Shown here: positions 1-6,273 of the stretch, in pieces
How the letters are laid out: every line of letters begins with the position of its first letter
Position numbering within the stretch: the first letter of the stretch is position 1
Made by a program: the position numbers and the translations under genes
DNA from: an uncultured Bacilli bacterium
GTDB taxonomy: Bacteria; Bacillota_I; Bacilli_A; RF39; UBA660
NCBI GenBank assembly: GCA_947626425.1
Contig: CANQRX010000042.1
Location: forward strand, 1-11,695
Direction of reading: 5' to 3'
DNA length: 11,695 bases
Notes under the pieces: model-generated
Seen by the model: only the letters and a program-made list of their open reading frames with translations
The model's database searches: none
What the model was told of the DNA's origin: nothing

Positions 1-27
1 CCACCTTATTATGTTTTTATTATATCA
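1..27 (-). promoter_or_regulatory. Promoter and RBS of a minus-strand gene off the left edge
   Basis: Read on the minus strand, an extended -10 element (TGA then TATAAT, bases 27-19) is followed about 12 bases later by AAGGTGG (bases 7-1), a good Shine-Dalgarno sequence right at the window edge. The start codon would lie just outside the window. No convincing -35 box is visible, which is common with extended -10 promoters. The TGA of the -10 element is also the stop codon of the small ORF upstream. The gene itself cannot be seen, so this is inference from spacing. Confidence 0.4.
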
Positions 28-153
28 AAAAAACTTTGCGAAGAAATATTTATTTAAGTTTGCTCTTTTTAGCTGTTCTCTTTTTAAACTATTGAATTTT
101 CCTCTTAAATCATATATACTATTACCGTAATCTAAAAGATTGTTTAGATACAT
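25..153 (-). CDS. Small hypothetical protein, 42 aa
   Basis: This minus-strand ORF starts at the ATG at 153-151 and ends at TGA 27-25. I chose this start because AAGGAG (bases 168-163) lies 9 bases upstream, an excellent ribosome-binding site. The frame stays open further upstream to an ATG at 237, but that one has no usable site and abuts a terminator-like hairpin. The predicted protein is basic and rich in Asn, Leu and Phe, with no signal peptide, no membrane helix and no motif I recognise. A faint resemblance to the short helical Spo0E-like proteins is too weak to rely on. A TATAAT box (189-184) could serve as its promoter, and a perfect 12-bp inverted repeat surrounds that box and touches the RBS. 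It may equally be chance open frame in an AT-rich spacer. Confidence 0.35.
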   Translation of the reverse strand: MYLNNLLDYGNSIYDLRGKFNSLKREQLKRANLNKYFFAKFF

Positions 154-208
154 AAAAATCAACTCCTTGTTTTTTACAATTTTATTATATATTAAAGAGT
201 TGATTTTT
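154..208. promoter_or_regulatory. Perfect 12-bp inverted repeat spanning promoter and RBS of the small minus-strand ORF
   Basis: AAAAATCAACTC at 154-165 is the exact reverse complement of GAGTTGATTTTT at 197-208, with 31 bases between. On the minus strand the 3' arm contains the GAG of the AAGGAG ribosome-binding site of the 42-aa ORF. The intervening bases contain a TATAAT box (189-184). Depending on where transcription starts, the repeat is either an RBS-sequestering hairpin in a leader RNA or a DNA dyad around a promoter. The symmetry is seen directly; the role is inference. Confidence 0.4.
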
Positions 209-240
209 TCTATAGTTTGGAAAATATATGTCGGCATAAA

Positions 241-284
241 AAAACTTCTAGTTTCCCTTATTTATTTTGAGGATTAGAAGTTTT
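241..284. terminator. Bidirectional intrinsic-terminator-like hairpin
   Basis: AAAACTTCTA (241-250) pairs perfectly with TAGAAGTTTT (275-284) across a 24-base loop, and part of the loop (CC/GG) may extend the stem. A T-rich tract follows on the plus strand (281-290), and a run of seven A bases (238-244) gives a T tract on the minus strand. It separates the left-edge minus-strand region from the plus-strand HD gene. The long loop makes it weaker than the other terminators here. Confidence 0.5.
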
Positions 285-348
285 ATTTTTATCAAGGAAA
301 ATTTTTGTTAATTTTCTGGCAAACTTAGCATATATTAAAATTAAGGAA

Positions 349-376
349 TTGATTTTTGAATAAAATATGCTACAAT
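349..376 (+). promoter_or_regulatory. Promoter of the HD-domain hydrolase gene
   Basis: TTGATT (349-354) and TACAAT (371-376) are separated by 16 bases. TGC directly before the -10 box makes it an extended -10. Transcription would begin near 383, giving a leader of about 20 bases before the ATG at 404. Box positions are read directly; activity is inferred. Confidence 0.6.
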
Positions 377-403
377 TAGAATGTTCGAGGTGAAGGTGAA
401 AGA

Positions 404-901
404 ATGAGTTTAACAAAAACTTCTGAATTTAATGAAATAATTAATGATATTATAAATAAACAGGAATTTGAGGCTTTAAAAGATGAATTGCATCATGGAG
501 TAAGTCGTTATCATCATTGTTTAAGAGTAGCAAAAGGGACATATTTACTTACCAAAAAATTTAATTTAGATTATGAACGGGCGACAAGAGCCGCTTTGTT
601 ACATGATTTTTTTACTAATGAAGATACGAAAGAATATAAAGCCGTAACAACACTGAAAATTCATCCTGATGTTGCTGTTATTAATGCTAAAAAATATTTT
701 GATATTGACAAAATGCAAGAAAATGTTATAGCGTCGCATATGTTTCCCATTTGCAAAGTTAAACCAAAATATAAAGAAGCTTGGATAACTTCCTGTGTTG
801 ATAAAGCAGTTGCAGCTTATGAAATGTATCGGTTTAAAGCTAGTTTAGTAATGGGAGTTTGGCTGATATTTATCTTTAACTTAATTTTTATTCAAAAGTA
901 A
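404..901 (+). CDS. HD-domain phosphohydrolase with C-terminal membrane helix
   Basis: The 165-aa protein carries the metal-binding pattern of the HD superfamily: His38 in an early helix (YHHCLRVA), the His67-Asp68 doublet (LLHDFF), His87, His112 and Asp133 (CVDKAV). HD proteins usually hydrolyse phosphate esters of nucleotides or related compounds, using a metal pair; the substrate here cannot be read from the sequence. Residues about 145-163 form one hydrophobic helix ending in a Gln-Lys tail, so the enzyme is probably anchored in the membrane by its C-terminus with the HD domain in the cytoplasm. The ATG is preceded by AAGG (393-396) at good spacing. The gene is monocistronic, with its own extended -10 promoter and an intrinsic terminator directly after the stop, and shows no functional link to the Tad genes downstream. 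The HD assignment is firm, the substrate unknown. Confidence 0.82.
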   Translation: MSLTKTSEFNEIINDIINKQEFEALKDELHHGVSRYHHCLRVAKGTYLLTKKFNLDYERATRAALLHDFFTNEDTKEYKAVTTLKIHPDVAVINAKKYFDIDKMQENVIASHMFPICKVKPKYKEAWITSCVDKAVAAYEMYRFKASLVMGVWLIFIFNLIFIQK

Positions 902-904
902 GCG

Positions 905-935
905 AAATGTTGAAAAAAAATATTCAACATTTTTT
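905..935 (+). terminator. Intrinsic terminator after the HD gene
   Basis: AAATGTTGAA (905-914) pairs perfectly with TTCAACATTT (923-932) around an A-rich 8-base loop, and a T run extends to 935. It begins four bases after the HD gene stop codon and ends just before the promoter of the Tad-like operon, so the two units are transcribed separately. Confidence 0.8.
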
Positions 936-937
936 CA

Positions 938-966
938 TTGTTATACAAAGTTAATTTTGCTATAAT
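938..966 (+). promoter_or_regulatory. Promoter of the Tad-like operon
   Basis: TTGTTA (938-943) and TATAAT (961-966) lie 17 bases apart, and TGC before the -10 box makes it extended. The perfect -10 and ideal spacing suggest a strong housekeeping promoter. The leader is short (start near 973) and leads to a GAGGGAG Shine-Dalgarno at 986-992 before the ATG at 997. No operator-like dyad is visible. Confidence 0.72.
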
Positions 967-996
967 AATTTAAGGATAAAGAATTGAGGGAGTTCA

Positions 997-1770
997 ATGA
1001 TTAAAAAAAGAGGAAAAAGTTTATGTTTATTTTCAGGTAAAGGTGGAGTAGGGAAAACCATTATTACTTTAAATTTAGCTGGAATTTTTGAAATTTTGGC
1101 GAAAAAAGTATTAATAATTGATATGGATTTAACAAGTGGCCAAATAGCTTTAGCTTTAAATAAACCTACATCTAAAACTATTTATTCCTTCGCGGATGAT
1201 ATTTTAAATAATCGGTTTGAAAAATTTTCCGATTATGTTACTCGTTATGACGATTTGATTGATATTTTCGCCTGTCCTAAAGATCCGCGACAAGCTGCTA
1301 AAATAGAAACGAAATATTTAGAAATGATTTTGGATCAAGCAATGAATGAATATGATGTTGTTTTAGTTGATACGAACCATAACTTATCAGAAACTAATTT
1401 AAGTATTTTAGATAAAGTTGATGAAATTTTATTTGTTATGAATAACGATCCTTTAGACTTGAAAAACATTAAAAATTTGGTAACAATCTTTAATCAATTA
1501 AATAAAACAAACTATAAAATTATGCTAAATGATTCTCGGGATCCTTTAAAAAAATATTTTACAATTTATGATTTAAATTCGATTTTAAAAAGTGATATTA
1601 ATTATTATATTTCGGATGAATCTTATTTACAAAATATGGATCAATTTATAATGAATGGGGAAATTGCGACATTACAACCAAAAGCGGCGACAACGATAAG
1701 TAAGGATTTTGCCGTTTATACCAAGATTGCTACAGAATTTTTAAAGAAAGAAGATAATAAAAATGAATAA
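997..1770 (+). CDS. CpaE/TadZ-like ParA-family ATPase
   Basis: This 257-aa protein belongs to the ParA/MinD family of deviant Walker A ATPases: KGGVGKT at residues 15-21 with the signature first lysine, the switch-like DMDLTSGQ at 42-49, and a Walker B strand ending in DVVLVD (120-125). In Tad pilus loci the CpaE/TadZ ATPase positions the secretion apparatus at the cell pole or membrane, and its place directly before a CpaF-like gene supports that role. It lacks the N-terminal receiver-like domain found in many CpaE proteins and consists of the ATPase domain alone. It is the first gene of the operon and its last 8 bases overlap the next gene. By sequence alone it could be called a generic MinD/ParA protein; the neighbours decide. 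The catalytic residues look intact, in contrast to the CpaF-like partner. Confidence 0.82.
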   Translation: MIKKRGKSLCLFSGKGGVGKTIITLNLAGIFEILAKKVLIIDMDLTSGQIALALNKPTSKTIYSFADDILNNRFEKFSDYVTRYDDLIDIFACPKDPRQAAKIETKYLEMILDQAMNEYDVVLVDTNHNLSETNLSILDKVDEILFVMNNDPLDLKNIKNLVTIFNQLNKTNYKIMLNDSRDPLKKYFTIYDLNSILKSDINYYISDESYLQNMDQFIMNGEIATLQPKAATTISKDFAVYTKIATEFLKKEDNKNE

Positions 1771-3076
1771 GAAAAGTTTGATTGAAGAATTTAATATTAA
1801 GACTGTTCAACCAAGTTATAAGCATTTAACCGATTATGAAGTGTTTAAAGATAAAGAGTTATTAGATTCCTTTCGAAGTAAGATTATTGAAAAATTTATT
1901 GATCAATTTGCAGAGGAAGAAAATATCACTGATTTAATTGAACAAGCTATTAATACGGTTACGGATGGTTATGATTTAAGTAATATTCAAAGGGCTTCTT
2001 TACGGCATTTAATTGAAAGCGAAGTTTTAGGTTATGGACCATTGCAAGAATTAATTGATGATCCTAATATAACCGAAATAATGGTTAATTCTCCAAATGA
2101 AATTTATATTGAAAGTGAAGGAATTTTAAGTAAAGATGAATCGGTATCATTTATCAATGAAAATCATATAAAAAGAATCTTAGAAAAAATGCTTAATGAT
2201 GTAGGAAAACATCTTGATAATGATAGTCTTCTAATTGATACGCGGCTTAAAACTAATGCTCGTTTAGAAGCCATTTTACCTCCGTTATCGAAATCGGGAC
2301 CAATTTTAACTATTCACAAATATCAAAAAGAAGTTATTGGGATTGATGAGTTAATAAGATATGGTAGTTTAACTCCCTATATGGCCACTTTTTTGGAAAA
2401 CACTGTTAAAGCTCGGGGCAATATCTTAATATGTGGAAATATTGGTTCGGGCAGTACGACTCTTTTATCTATTTTAGGTAATTATATTGATGATAAAGAG
2501 CGAATTATTACCATTGAAGATGTCGCCGAGTTAAACTTAAAAAAACCACATGTTATTAATTTAGAAACCAATGCTGATATTTCTCTTAAAAGTTTAATAA
2601 AATCTTCTCTAAGAATGAGACCTGATCGACTTATCATCGGTGAATTTTTAGGAGATGAAGCTCTAGAAATGTTACAAATAATGAATTTTGGGCAAGATGG
2701 AACTATGGCAACCATACGCGCGAATGGAGCAGTCGATGCCCTAAATCGTTTGGAAAGAATAGCCTTAAATGCCGAAGCTAATTTATCTATCAAACATATT
2801 CGCGAATACATTGTTAAAGCTATTGATTTAGTTGTCCATATTGAACGTTTAGCAGATGGAAAAAGAAAAATTCTTTCCATTGGCGAAGTAAATTTAGGCG
2901 ATAACCAATTAGAATATCATGAAATATTTGCCTTTCATCAAGAATTAAATAGTTTTAATAATGAAGTACGAGGCGAATATATCTTATATGATGATAAGTT
3001 ACCAAGAATTGTTAATAAAATGCATCAAAAAGGAATAAATGATGTTGATATAATGTTTTTAAAAAGGAAAAAGTAG
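1763..3076 (+). CDS. CpaF/TadA-like type II/IV secretion ATPase with degenerate catalytic motifs
   Basis: Length (437 aa) and overall pattern match CpaF/TadA, the hexameric ATPase that powers Tad pilus assembly: an N-terminal helical region with LGYGPLQELIDD at 89-100, then the RecA-like domain with ERIITIEDVAEL (246-257), SLRMRPDRLIIGE (282-294) and ALNRLERI (326-333). Several normally near-invariant residues are changed. The Walker A loop (225-233) reads GNIGSGSTT, with Ser231 (codon AGT, 2453-2455) where the family has the nucleotide-binding lysine. HKY at 195-197 replaces RKF, LETN (267-270) replaces LETR, Leu296 replaces the arginine of GEVRG, Gln311 replaces the histidine of GHDG, and Arg319 replaces the histidine of HAN. 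The acidic residues Glu252, Asp253 and Glu294 remain. The reading frame is intact, so this is either a regulatory or scaffold pseudo-ATPase or an early stage of decay. Translation is probably coupled to the ParA gene through the 8-base overlap. Family assignment is firm; activity is doubtful. Confidence 0.85.
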   Translation: MNKKSLIEEFNIKTVQPSYKHLTDYEVFKDKELLDSFRSKIIEKFIDQFAEEENITDLIEQAINTVTDGYDLSNIQRASLRHLIESEVLGYGPLQELIDDPNITEIMVNSPNEIYIESEGILSKDESVSFINENHIKRILEKMLNDVGKHLDNDSLLIDTRLKTNARLEAILPPLSKSGPILTIHKYQKEVIGIDELIRYGSLTPYMATFLENTVKARGNILICGNIGSGSTTLLSILGNYIDDKERIITIEDVAELNLKKPHVINLETNADISLKSLIKSSLRMRPDRLIIGEFLGDEALEMLQIMNFGQDGTMATIRANGAVDALNRLERIALNAEANLSIKHIREYIVKAIDLVVHIERLADGKRKILSIGEVNLGDNQLEYHEIFAFHQELNSFNNEVRGEYILYDDKLPRIVNKMHQKGINDVDIMFLKRKK

Positions 3077-3087
3077 GTGATTGACTA

Positions 3088-4035
3088 GTGGAAGGTATTT
3101 TAATTACGCAATTAGTGACAATATTAATATTAGTTTTTATTCTCTTAATCTTTTTCCGGCAAAATCGCGTGAATCATTATGAAGAAAGATTTGAAAAGTT
3201 TTCACTAAACTTTGTGGAAGAAGATAAAGAAGAAAATTCTTTAATTACTGAATATCTCAAAAAGTTAACAAAAATTTTGATGAAGATTTCTTTTTTAAAA
3301 AAGCTAAGTAGGTTATATAAAAGCTATGAAGTGTTTCCTAACGAAATGAATTTTAATGAACAAGATTTAATAGCTTTTAAAGTTGTAATTTTCCTTTTTA
3401 CAATTTTAATGCTAATCATTCAGCAATTTTCGTTATTTTTAGTTGGCGTTATTATTTTCTTTGGAATTGATTATATTTATTATTATCGAAAATTTAAAAA
3501 ACGTCAGGAAATAAACCAAGAAATTTATAATATTTTATTTACGATTAAAAATAGTTTCCAATTAGGATTTTCTTTACGAAAAACAATTAAATATTTAAGT
3601 AAAAATTACACTGGAATCTTAAAAAAGGAATTAGTTAATTTCAATAATGACTTAAATTATGGTTTAACATTTGCCAAGGCTTGGGAAAGACTTAATCAAC
3701 GTTTAGATTTGCCTTTAACAAATAAGATAACTTATCATTTAACTAAAATAGATGCTAGCAAAGGTGATATCAATCAGGCTCTTTTAAGCTGTGAAGAATT
3801 TGTTAAAAAACCTTATTCTAATTTAACAGTATCTAAAGCTGCTTTATTATATACCTTATTATATTTGTCATTACCGTTACTATTTGTTATCGGTCTGGTT
3901 ATTTTTAACTATTCAAAAATAGATATTCTTTTAAAAAGTCCTTTTATTCCTTTAGTACTTGTGGCCTTTTTAATGTTGTTCTTCTTATATTACTTAGTAT
4001 TTAACTATTTATTGAAAGGAAAATATCATGAATAA
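3088..4035 (+). CDS. tadB: TadB-like inner-membrane platform protein (T2SSF domain)
   Basis: This 315-aa membrane protein shows the TadB layout: an N-terminal helix (5-23), a hydrophobic block that can form two helices (about 95-132), a cytoplasmic T2SSF helical domain (about 148-240) and two C-terminal helices (252-273, 286-308). TadB and TadC form the platform in the cytoplasmic membrane on which the CpaF ATPase acts to extrude pilin. I take the GTG at 3088 as start because AGGTGA (3075-3080) precedes it by 7 bases and the hydrophobic helix begins four residues in. The gene follows the CpaF-like gene after 11 bases and overlaps the TadC-like gene by 8. T2SSF sequences diverge fast, so the assignment rests on topology and operon position as much as on residues. 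Unlike its TadC partner it looks full length. Confidence 0.75.
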   Translation: MEGILITQLVTILILVFILLIFFRQNRVNHYEERFEKFSLNFVEEDKEENSLITEYLKKLTKILMKISFLKKLSRLYKSYEVFPNEMNFNEQDLIAFKVVIFLFTILMLIIQQFSLFLVGVIIFFGIDYIYYYRKFKKRQEINQEIYNILFTIKNSFQLGFSLRKTIKYLSKNYTGILKKELVNFNNDLNYGLTFAKAWERLNQRLDLPLTNKITYHLTKIDASKGDINQALLSCEEFVKKPYSNLTVSKAALLYTLLYLSLPLLFVIGLVIFNYSKIDILLKSPFIPLVLVAFLMLFFLYYLVFNYLLKGKYHE

Positions 4036-4594
4036 TTCTTTAATTTCAACTTTTTATTCCCAAGAAAATTACCAAAAATGGCAAGATTGGGCTTATTTTT
4101 TAAATTTAGATTCCAAATCAGTTAATATTTTTTTGATTTTAAGGATTTTAGGAACAACTTTAGTTTTTGCAATTATTTTATTATTTACTAATTTTAAAAT
4201 TTATTTTAATGTTGGTTTAACAATTATGTTTTATTACTTATTTACTTATTTTATATTTACCAAGCCTTTTTTAAAAAAACAAAGAAAGCTTCTTAAGGAA
4301 AGTTTAGTTTTTTTAGAAGTCTTGTTTGCTAATGTTAAAAGTAATGAGATATTAAAAGAGGCAATATTTACAACAGCAAAAAATTTGGATAGTGATTTTG
4401 CTAAGATTATGGTTAAAAGTTGGCAAAAAATGGCATCTTCGGAAAATGAAACTTTCGCATGTCAATATTTTAAACAAAATATTTTAAATTCAAAATTAGA
4501 AACCGTTTTTTTAAATTTAATTATGGCTCGGAATTTAAAAGGGCAAGAAGCCCGTGATTTTTTGTTAATTCAACAAGAATTTTTAAAAAATTAG
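4028..4594 (+). CDS. tadC: TadC-like membrane protein, C-terminally short
   Basis: The 188-aa product has two N-terminal membrane helices (about 33-54 and 58-78) and a cytoplasmic helical T2SSF-type domain (about 88-185) with the usual pattern of a leucine-rich helix, AIFTTAKNL and a second long helix. It then stops. TadC proteins usually run to about 280-300 residues and end in further membrane helices, which are absent here. The TAG stop (4592-4594) lies inside the left arm of the first CIRCE operator of the heat-shock operon, and no coding sequence resembling the missing part follows in any frame before hrcA. A deletion that joined the Tad operon to the hrcA promoter would explain this; a naturally short form is the alternative. 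It is the last gene of its operon, with no terminator after it, so transcripts may run on into hrcA. Confidence 0.65.
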   Translation: MNNSLISTFYSQENYQKWQDWAYFLNLDSKSVNIFLILRILGTTLVFAIILLFTNFKIYFNVGLTIMFYYLFTYFIFTKPFLKKQRKLLKESLVFLEVLFANVKSNEILKEAIFTTAKNLDSDFAKIMVKSWQKMASSENETFACQYFKQNILNSKLETVFLNLIMARNLKGQEARDFLLIQQEFLKN

Positions 4595-4617
4595 CATTTA
4601 TGATTGACAAGTGCTAA
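4591..4617 (+). promoter_or_regulatory. CIRCE operator 1 (HrcA binding site)
   Basis: The site has the 9-9-9 geometry of CIRCE: TTAGCATTT (4591-4599), nine bases, AAGTGCTAA (4609-4617). Against the consensus arms TTAGCACTC and GAGTGCTAA the left arm matches 7 of 9 and the right arm 8 of 9. It covers the -35 box of the hrcA promoter and contains the tadC stop codon. HrcA bound here would block RNA polymerase access. Confidence 0.82.
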
Positions 4618-4631
4618 TTTTTTAGTATAAT
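4604..4631 (+). promoter_or_regulatory. Heat-shock operon promoter
   Basis: A perfect TTGACA (4604-4609) and a perfect TATAAT (4626-4631) are separated by 16 bases, so this is a vegetative sigma-A type promoter. CIRCE 1 overlaps the -35 and CIRCE 2 begins 5 bases after the -10, over the expected start site near 4638. Strong promoter plus tight repression is the usual HrcA arrangement. Confidence 0.85.
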
Positions 4632-4635
4632 TATT

Positions 4636-4662
4636 TTAGCACTTGAATATAATATGTGCTAG
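4636..4662 (+). promoter_or_regulatory. CIRCE operator 2 (HrcA binding site)
   Basis: TTAGCACTT (4636-4644), nine bases, ATGTGCTAG (4654-4662). The left arm matches the CIRCE consensus at 8 of 9 positions and the right arm at 6 of 9. It lies over the transcription start and the leader, 45 bases centre to centre from CIRCE 1, and ends at the purine-rich Shine-Dalgarno of hrcA. Confidence 0.8.
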
Positions 4663-4675
4663 AGGAAGTGATTGT

Positions 4676-5680
4676 TTGAATAATAGACAACAATACATTT
4701 TAAAAGACATCGTGGAAGCCTACATTAAAACTGTTAAGCCAGTTGGTAGTAAGTCATTGTGTAAAAAATTAAATTGTTCTTCGGCAACAATTCGTAATGA
4801 AATGGCGAAATTGGAAGAAGCTGGTTATTTAGAAAAAAATCATATTTCTTCTGGGCGAATTCCATCGGAAAAAGGTTACAAATATTATGTTGAACATTTG
4901 ATGAAACCTAAAGAATTAACCGGAGAGGATATGTTAAAACTGCAAACCATTTTTCAAAATCAAGAATTGCAGCTATCCGATGCGATTAATCAATGTGTTG
5001 AAATTATTAGCGAAATAACTAATTATACGAGCATTGTTTTAGGAAAAAAATCGAGCGATAATGCCTTGCAACAAGTTTCAATAATCCCTCTTGCTAATAA
5101 TCGAATTGTCGCTTTAGTTTGTACAGACCATGGAATCGTGCAAAATAAACAGTTTAATTTGCCACGGAATACATCAGTTAATGAAATTGTAAAAACTTGC
5201 GAAATCATTAATAAATTATTAGTAGGAACACCAATTAGTAAAGTTGCAGAACGGCTCGAATATGAAATTAAGCCCATTATTGCTGAGAAAATTGAGCAAT
5301 ATGAAACCGTTTATAATATTTTTTCCAAAACATTTCACGATTTTGCCAATAAAATTCATGAAAATGTTCATATGAGTGGAGCAAACTTTTTACTTGATGC
5401 TCCAGAATATAGTAATATTGAAGAAGTAAAAACGATTTTATCTAAATTTGATGATGCAAACTTTATTTCCAAAATTGAAGCAAGTGAAGATGAAGAAGGT
5501 GTAAATGTCTATATTGGGGGCGAGACTGATTTTGATCCTAATGTTACTATTATCAAAACTAAATTCCACCGAAATGGGGAAGATGGAACAATTGCTATAA
5601 TTGGCCCAAAAAGAATGGAATATGCCAAAGTTGTTGGTTTATTATCTTATATTAATGAGCAATTAAACAAGGAGGACTGA
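4676..5680 (+). CDS. hrcA: Heat-inducible transcription repressor HrcA
   Basis: HrcA binds CIRCE and represses heat-shock operons; its folding depends on chaperonin in the organisms studied, which couples repression to chaperone load. The 334-aa product begins LNNRQQYILKDIV and contains a winged-helix domain (about residues 1-70) with VKPVGSKSL and SSATIRNEMAKLEEAGYL, followed by the HrcA effector domain ending GPKRMEYAKVVGLL. I chose the TTG at 4676 as start: it aligns with the family N-terminus and has AGAGGA (4661-4666) upstream. The frame is open back to a TTG at 4643, but that codon lies inside CIRCE 2 at the transcription start. Length is close to the usual 340-350 aa. It is the first gene of the operon it controls, so it autoregulates. 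Its TGA stop shows that TGA is not read as tryptophan here. Confidence 0.95.
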   Translation: MNNRQQYILKDIVEAYIKTVKPVGSKSLCKKLNCSSATIRNEMAKLEEAGYLEKNHISSGRIPSEKGYKYYVEHLMKPKELTGEDMLKLQTIFQNQELQLSDAINQCVEIISEITNYTSIVLGKKSSDNALQQVSIIPLANNRIVALVCTDHGIVQNKQFNLPRNTSVNEIVKTCEIINKLLVGTPISKVAERLEYEIKPIIAEKIEQYETVYNIFSKTFHDFANKIHENVHMSGANFLLDAPEYSNIEEVKTILSKFDDANFISKIEASEDEEGVNVYIGGETDFDPNVTIIKTKFHRNGEDGTIAIIGPKRMEYAKVVGLLSYINEQLNKED

Positions 5681-5682
5681 AA

Positions 5683-6246
5683 ATGGAAGAAAATAAAGAA
5701 GAAGTAAAAGAACAGGCAACGACTACACCACCAAAAGATGAAAAAGTAGTCAAAAAAAAGCCGAAGTTTAAAGATAAAAAAGATGATTTTAAAAAGAAAT
5801 TAGAAGAAGAAAATAAGCTTTTAAATGAAAAAGTTTTAAGGCTTTCGGCCGAAATGCAAAATATGCGTCGTCATTTTGAAGATGATAAAGCTAAATTAGC
5901 TAAATATGATGGTGAAAAAATAATTTTGGAATTATTACCAATTATTGATAATTTTGAAAGAGCAATTCTTCAAGATGATGCCAATTTAACCGATGAAGTA
6001 AGTAAATTTTTAGATGGCTTTAAAATGATTTATGCTAATCTAGTTGATTATTTACATTCTATTGGTGTTGAATCAGTTGATTGCGTCGGAAAAGTTTTTG
6101 ATTCACTAACAATGAATGCCGTTTTAATTGATCATGAACCGGATGTAGATGACCAAGTAGTTATTGATTGTATGCAAAAAGGTTATATGTATAAAGATAA
6201 GTTGATTAGACCAGCGATGGTTAAAGTCAATCATAAAGATGAATAA
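5683..6246 (+). CDS. grpE: Hsp70 nucleotide-exchange factor GrpE
   Basis: GrpE is a cytoplasmic dimer that releases ADP from DnaK and so restarts the chaperone cycle. The 187-aa protein has a charged, disordered, Lys/Glu-rich N-terminus (about 1-38), a long coiled coil (about 38-80) with AEMQNMRRHFED, the LLPIIDNFERAI helix, and the C-terminal beta domain ending MQKGYMYKDKLIRPAMVKV, which is the family signature. The usual HEAV near the end of the family pattern reads MNAV here, a mild divergence. The gene starts 2 bases after the hrcA stop, with a strong AAGGAGG (5669-5675). It is followed by a 27-base gap before dnaK, in line with the conserved hrcA-grpE-dnaK order. Confidence 0.95.
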   Translation: MEENKEEVKEQATTTPPKDEKVVKKKPKFKDKKDDFKKKLEEENKLLNEKVLRLSAEMQNMRRHFEDDKAKLAKYDGEKIILELLPIIDNFERAILQDDANLTDEVSKFLDGFKMIYANLVDYLHSIGVESVDCVGKVFDSLTMNAVLIDHEPDVDDQVVIDCMQKGYMYKDKLIRPAMVKVNHKDE

Positions 6247-6273
6247 TACTCAAAGAAAGAAAGGATGATATAA

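Noticed and set aside
154..237. N-terminal extension of the small minus-strand ORF to the ATG at 237
   Set aside because: No Shine-Dalgarno lies at a suitable distance and a terminator-like hairpin abuts that ATG; the ATG at 153 has an excellent AAGGAG.
2482..2880. Minus-strand open frame inside the CpaF-like gene, and similar ones inside hrcA, dnaK, pepF and dnaJ
   Set aside because: They lie wholly within well-supported genes, have low-complexity Ser/Leu- or Pro-rich translations, and lack ribosome-binding sites.
4643..4675. Upstream TTG at 4643 as the hrcA start
   Set aside because: It lies within CIRCE 2 at the expected transcription start, has no ribosome-binding site, and adds residues absent from the HrcA family.
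5678..5680. Mycoplasma-type genetic code (TGA as Trp)
   Set aside because: hrcA ends naturally at TGA just before the grpE RBS, and tryptophans are encoded by TGG throughout.
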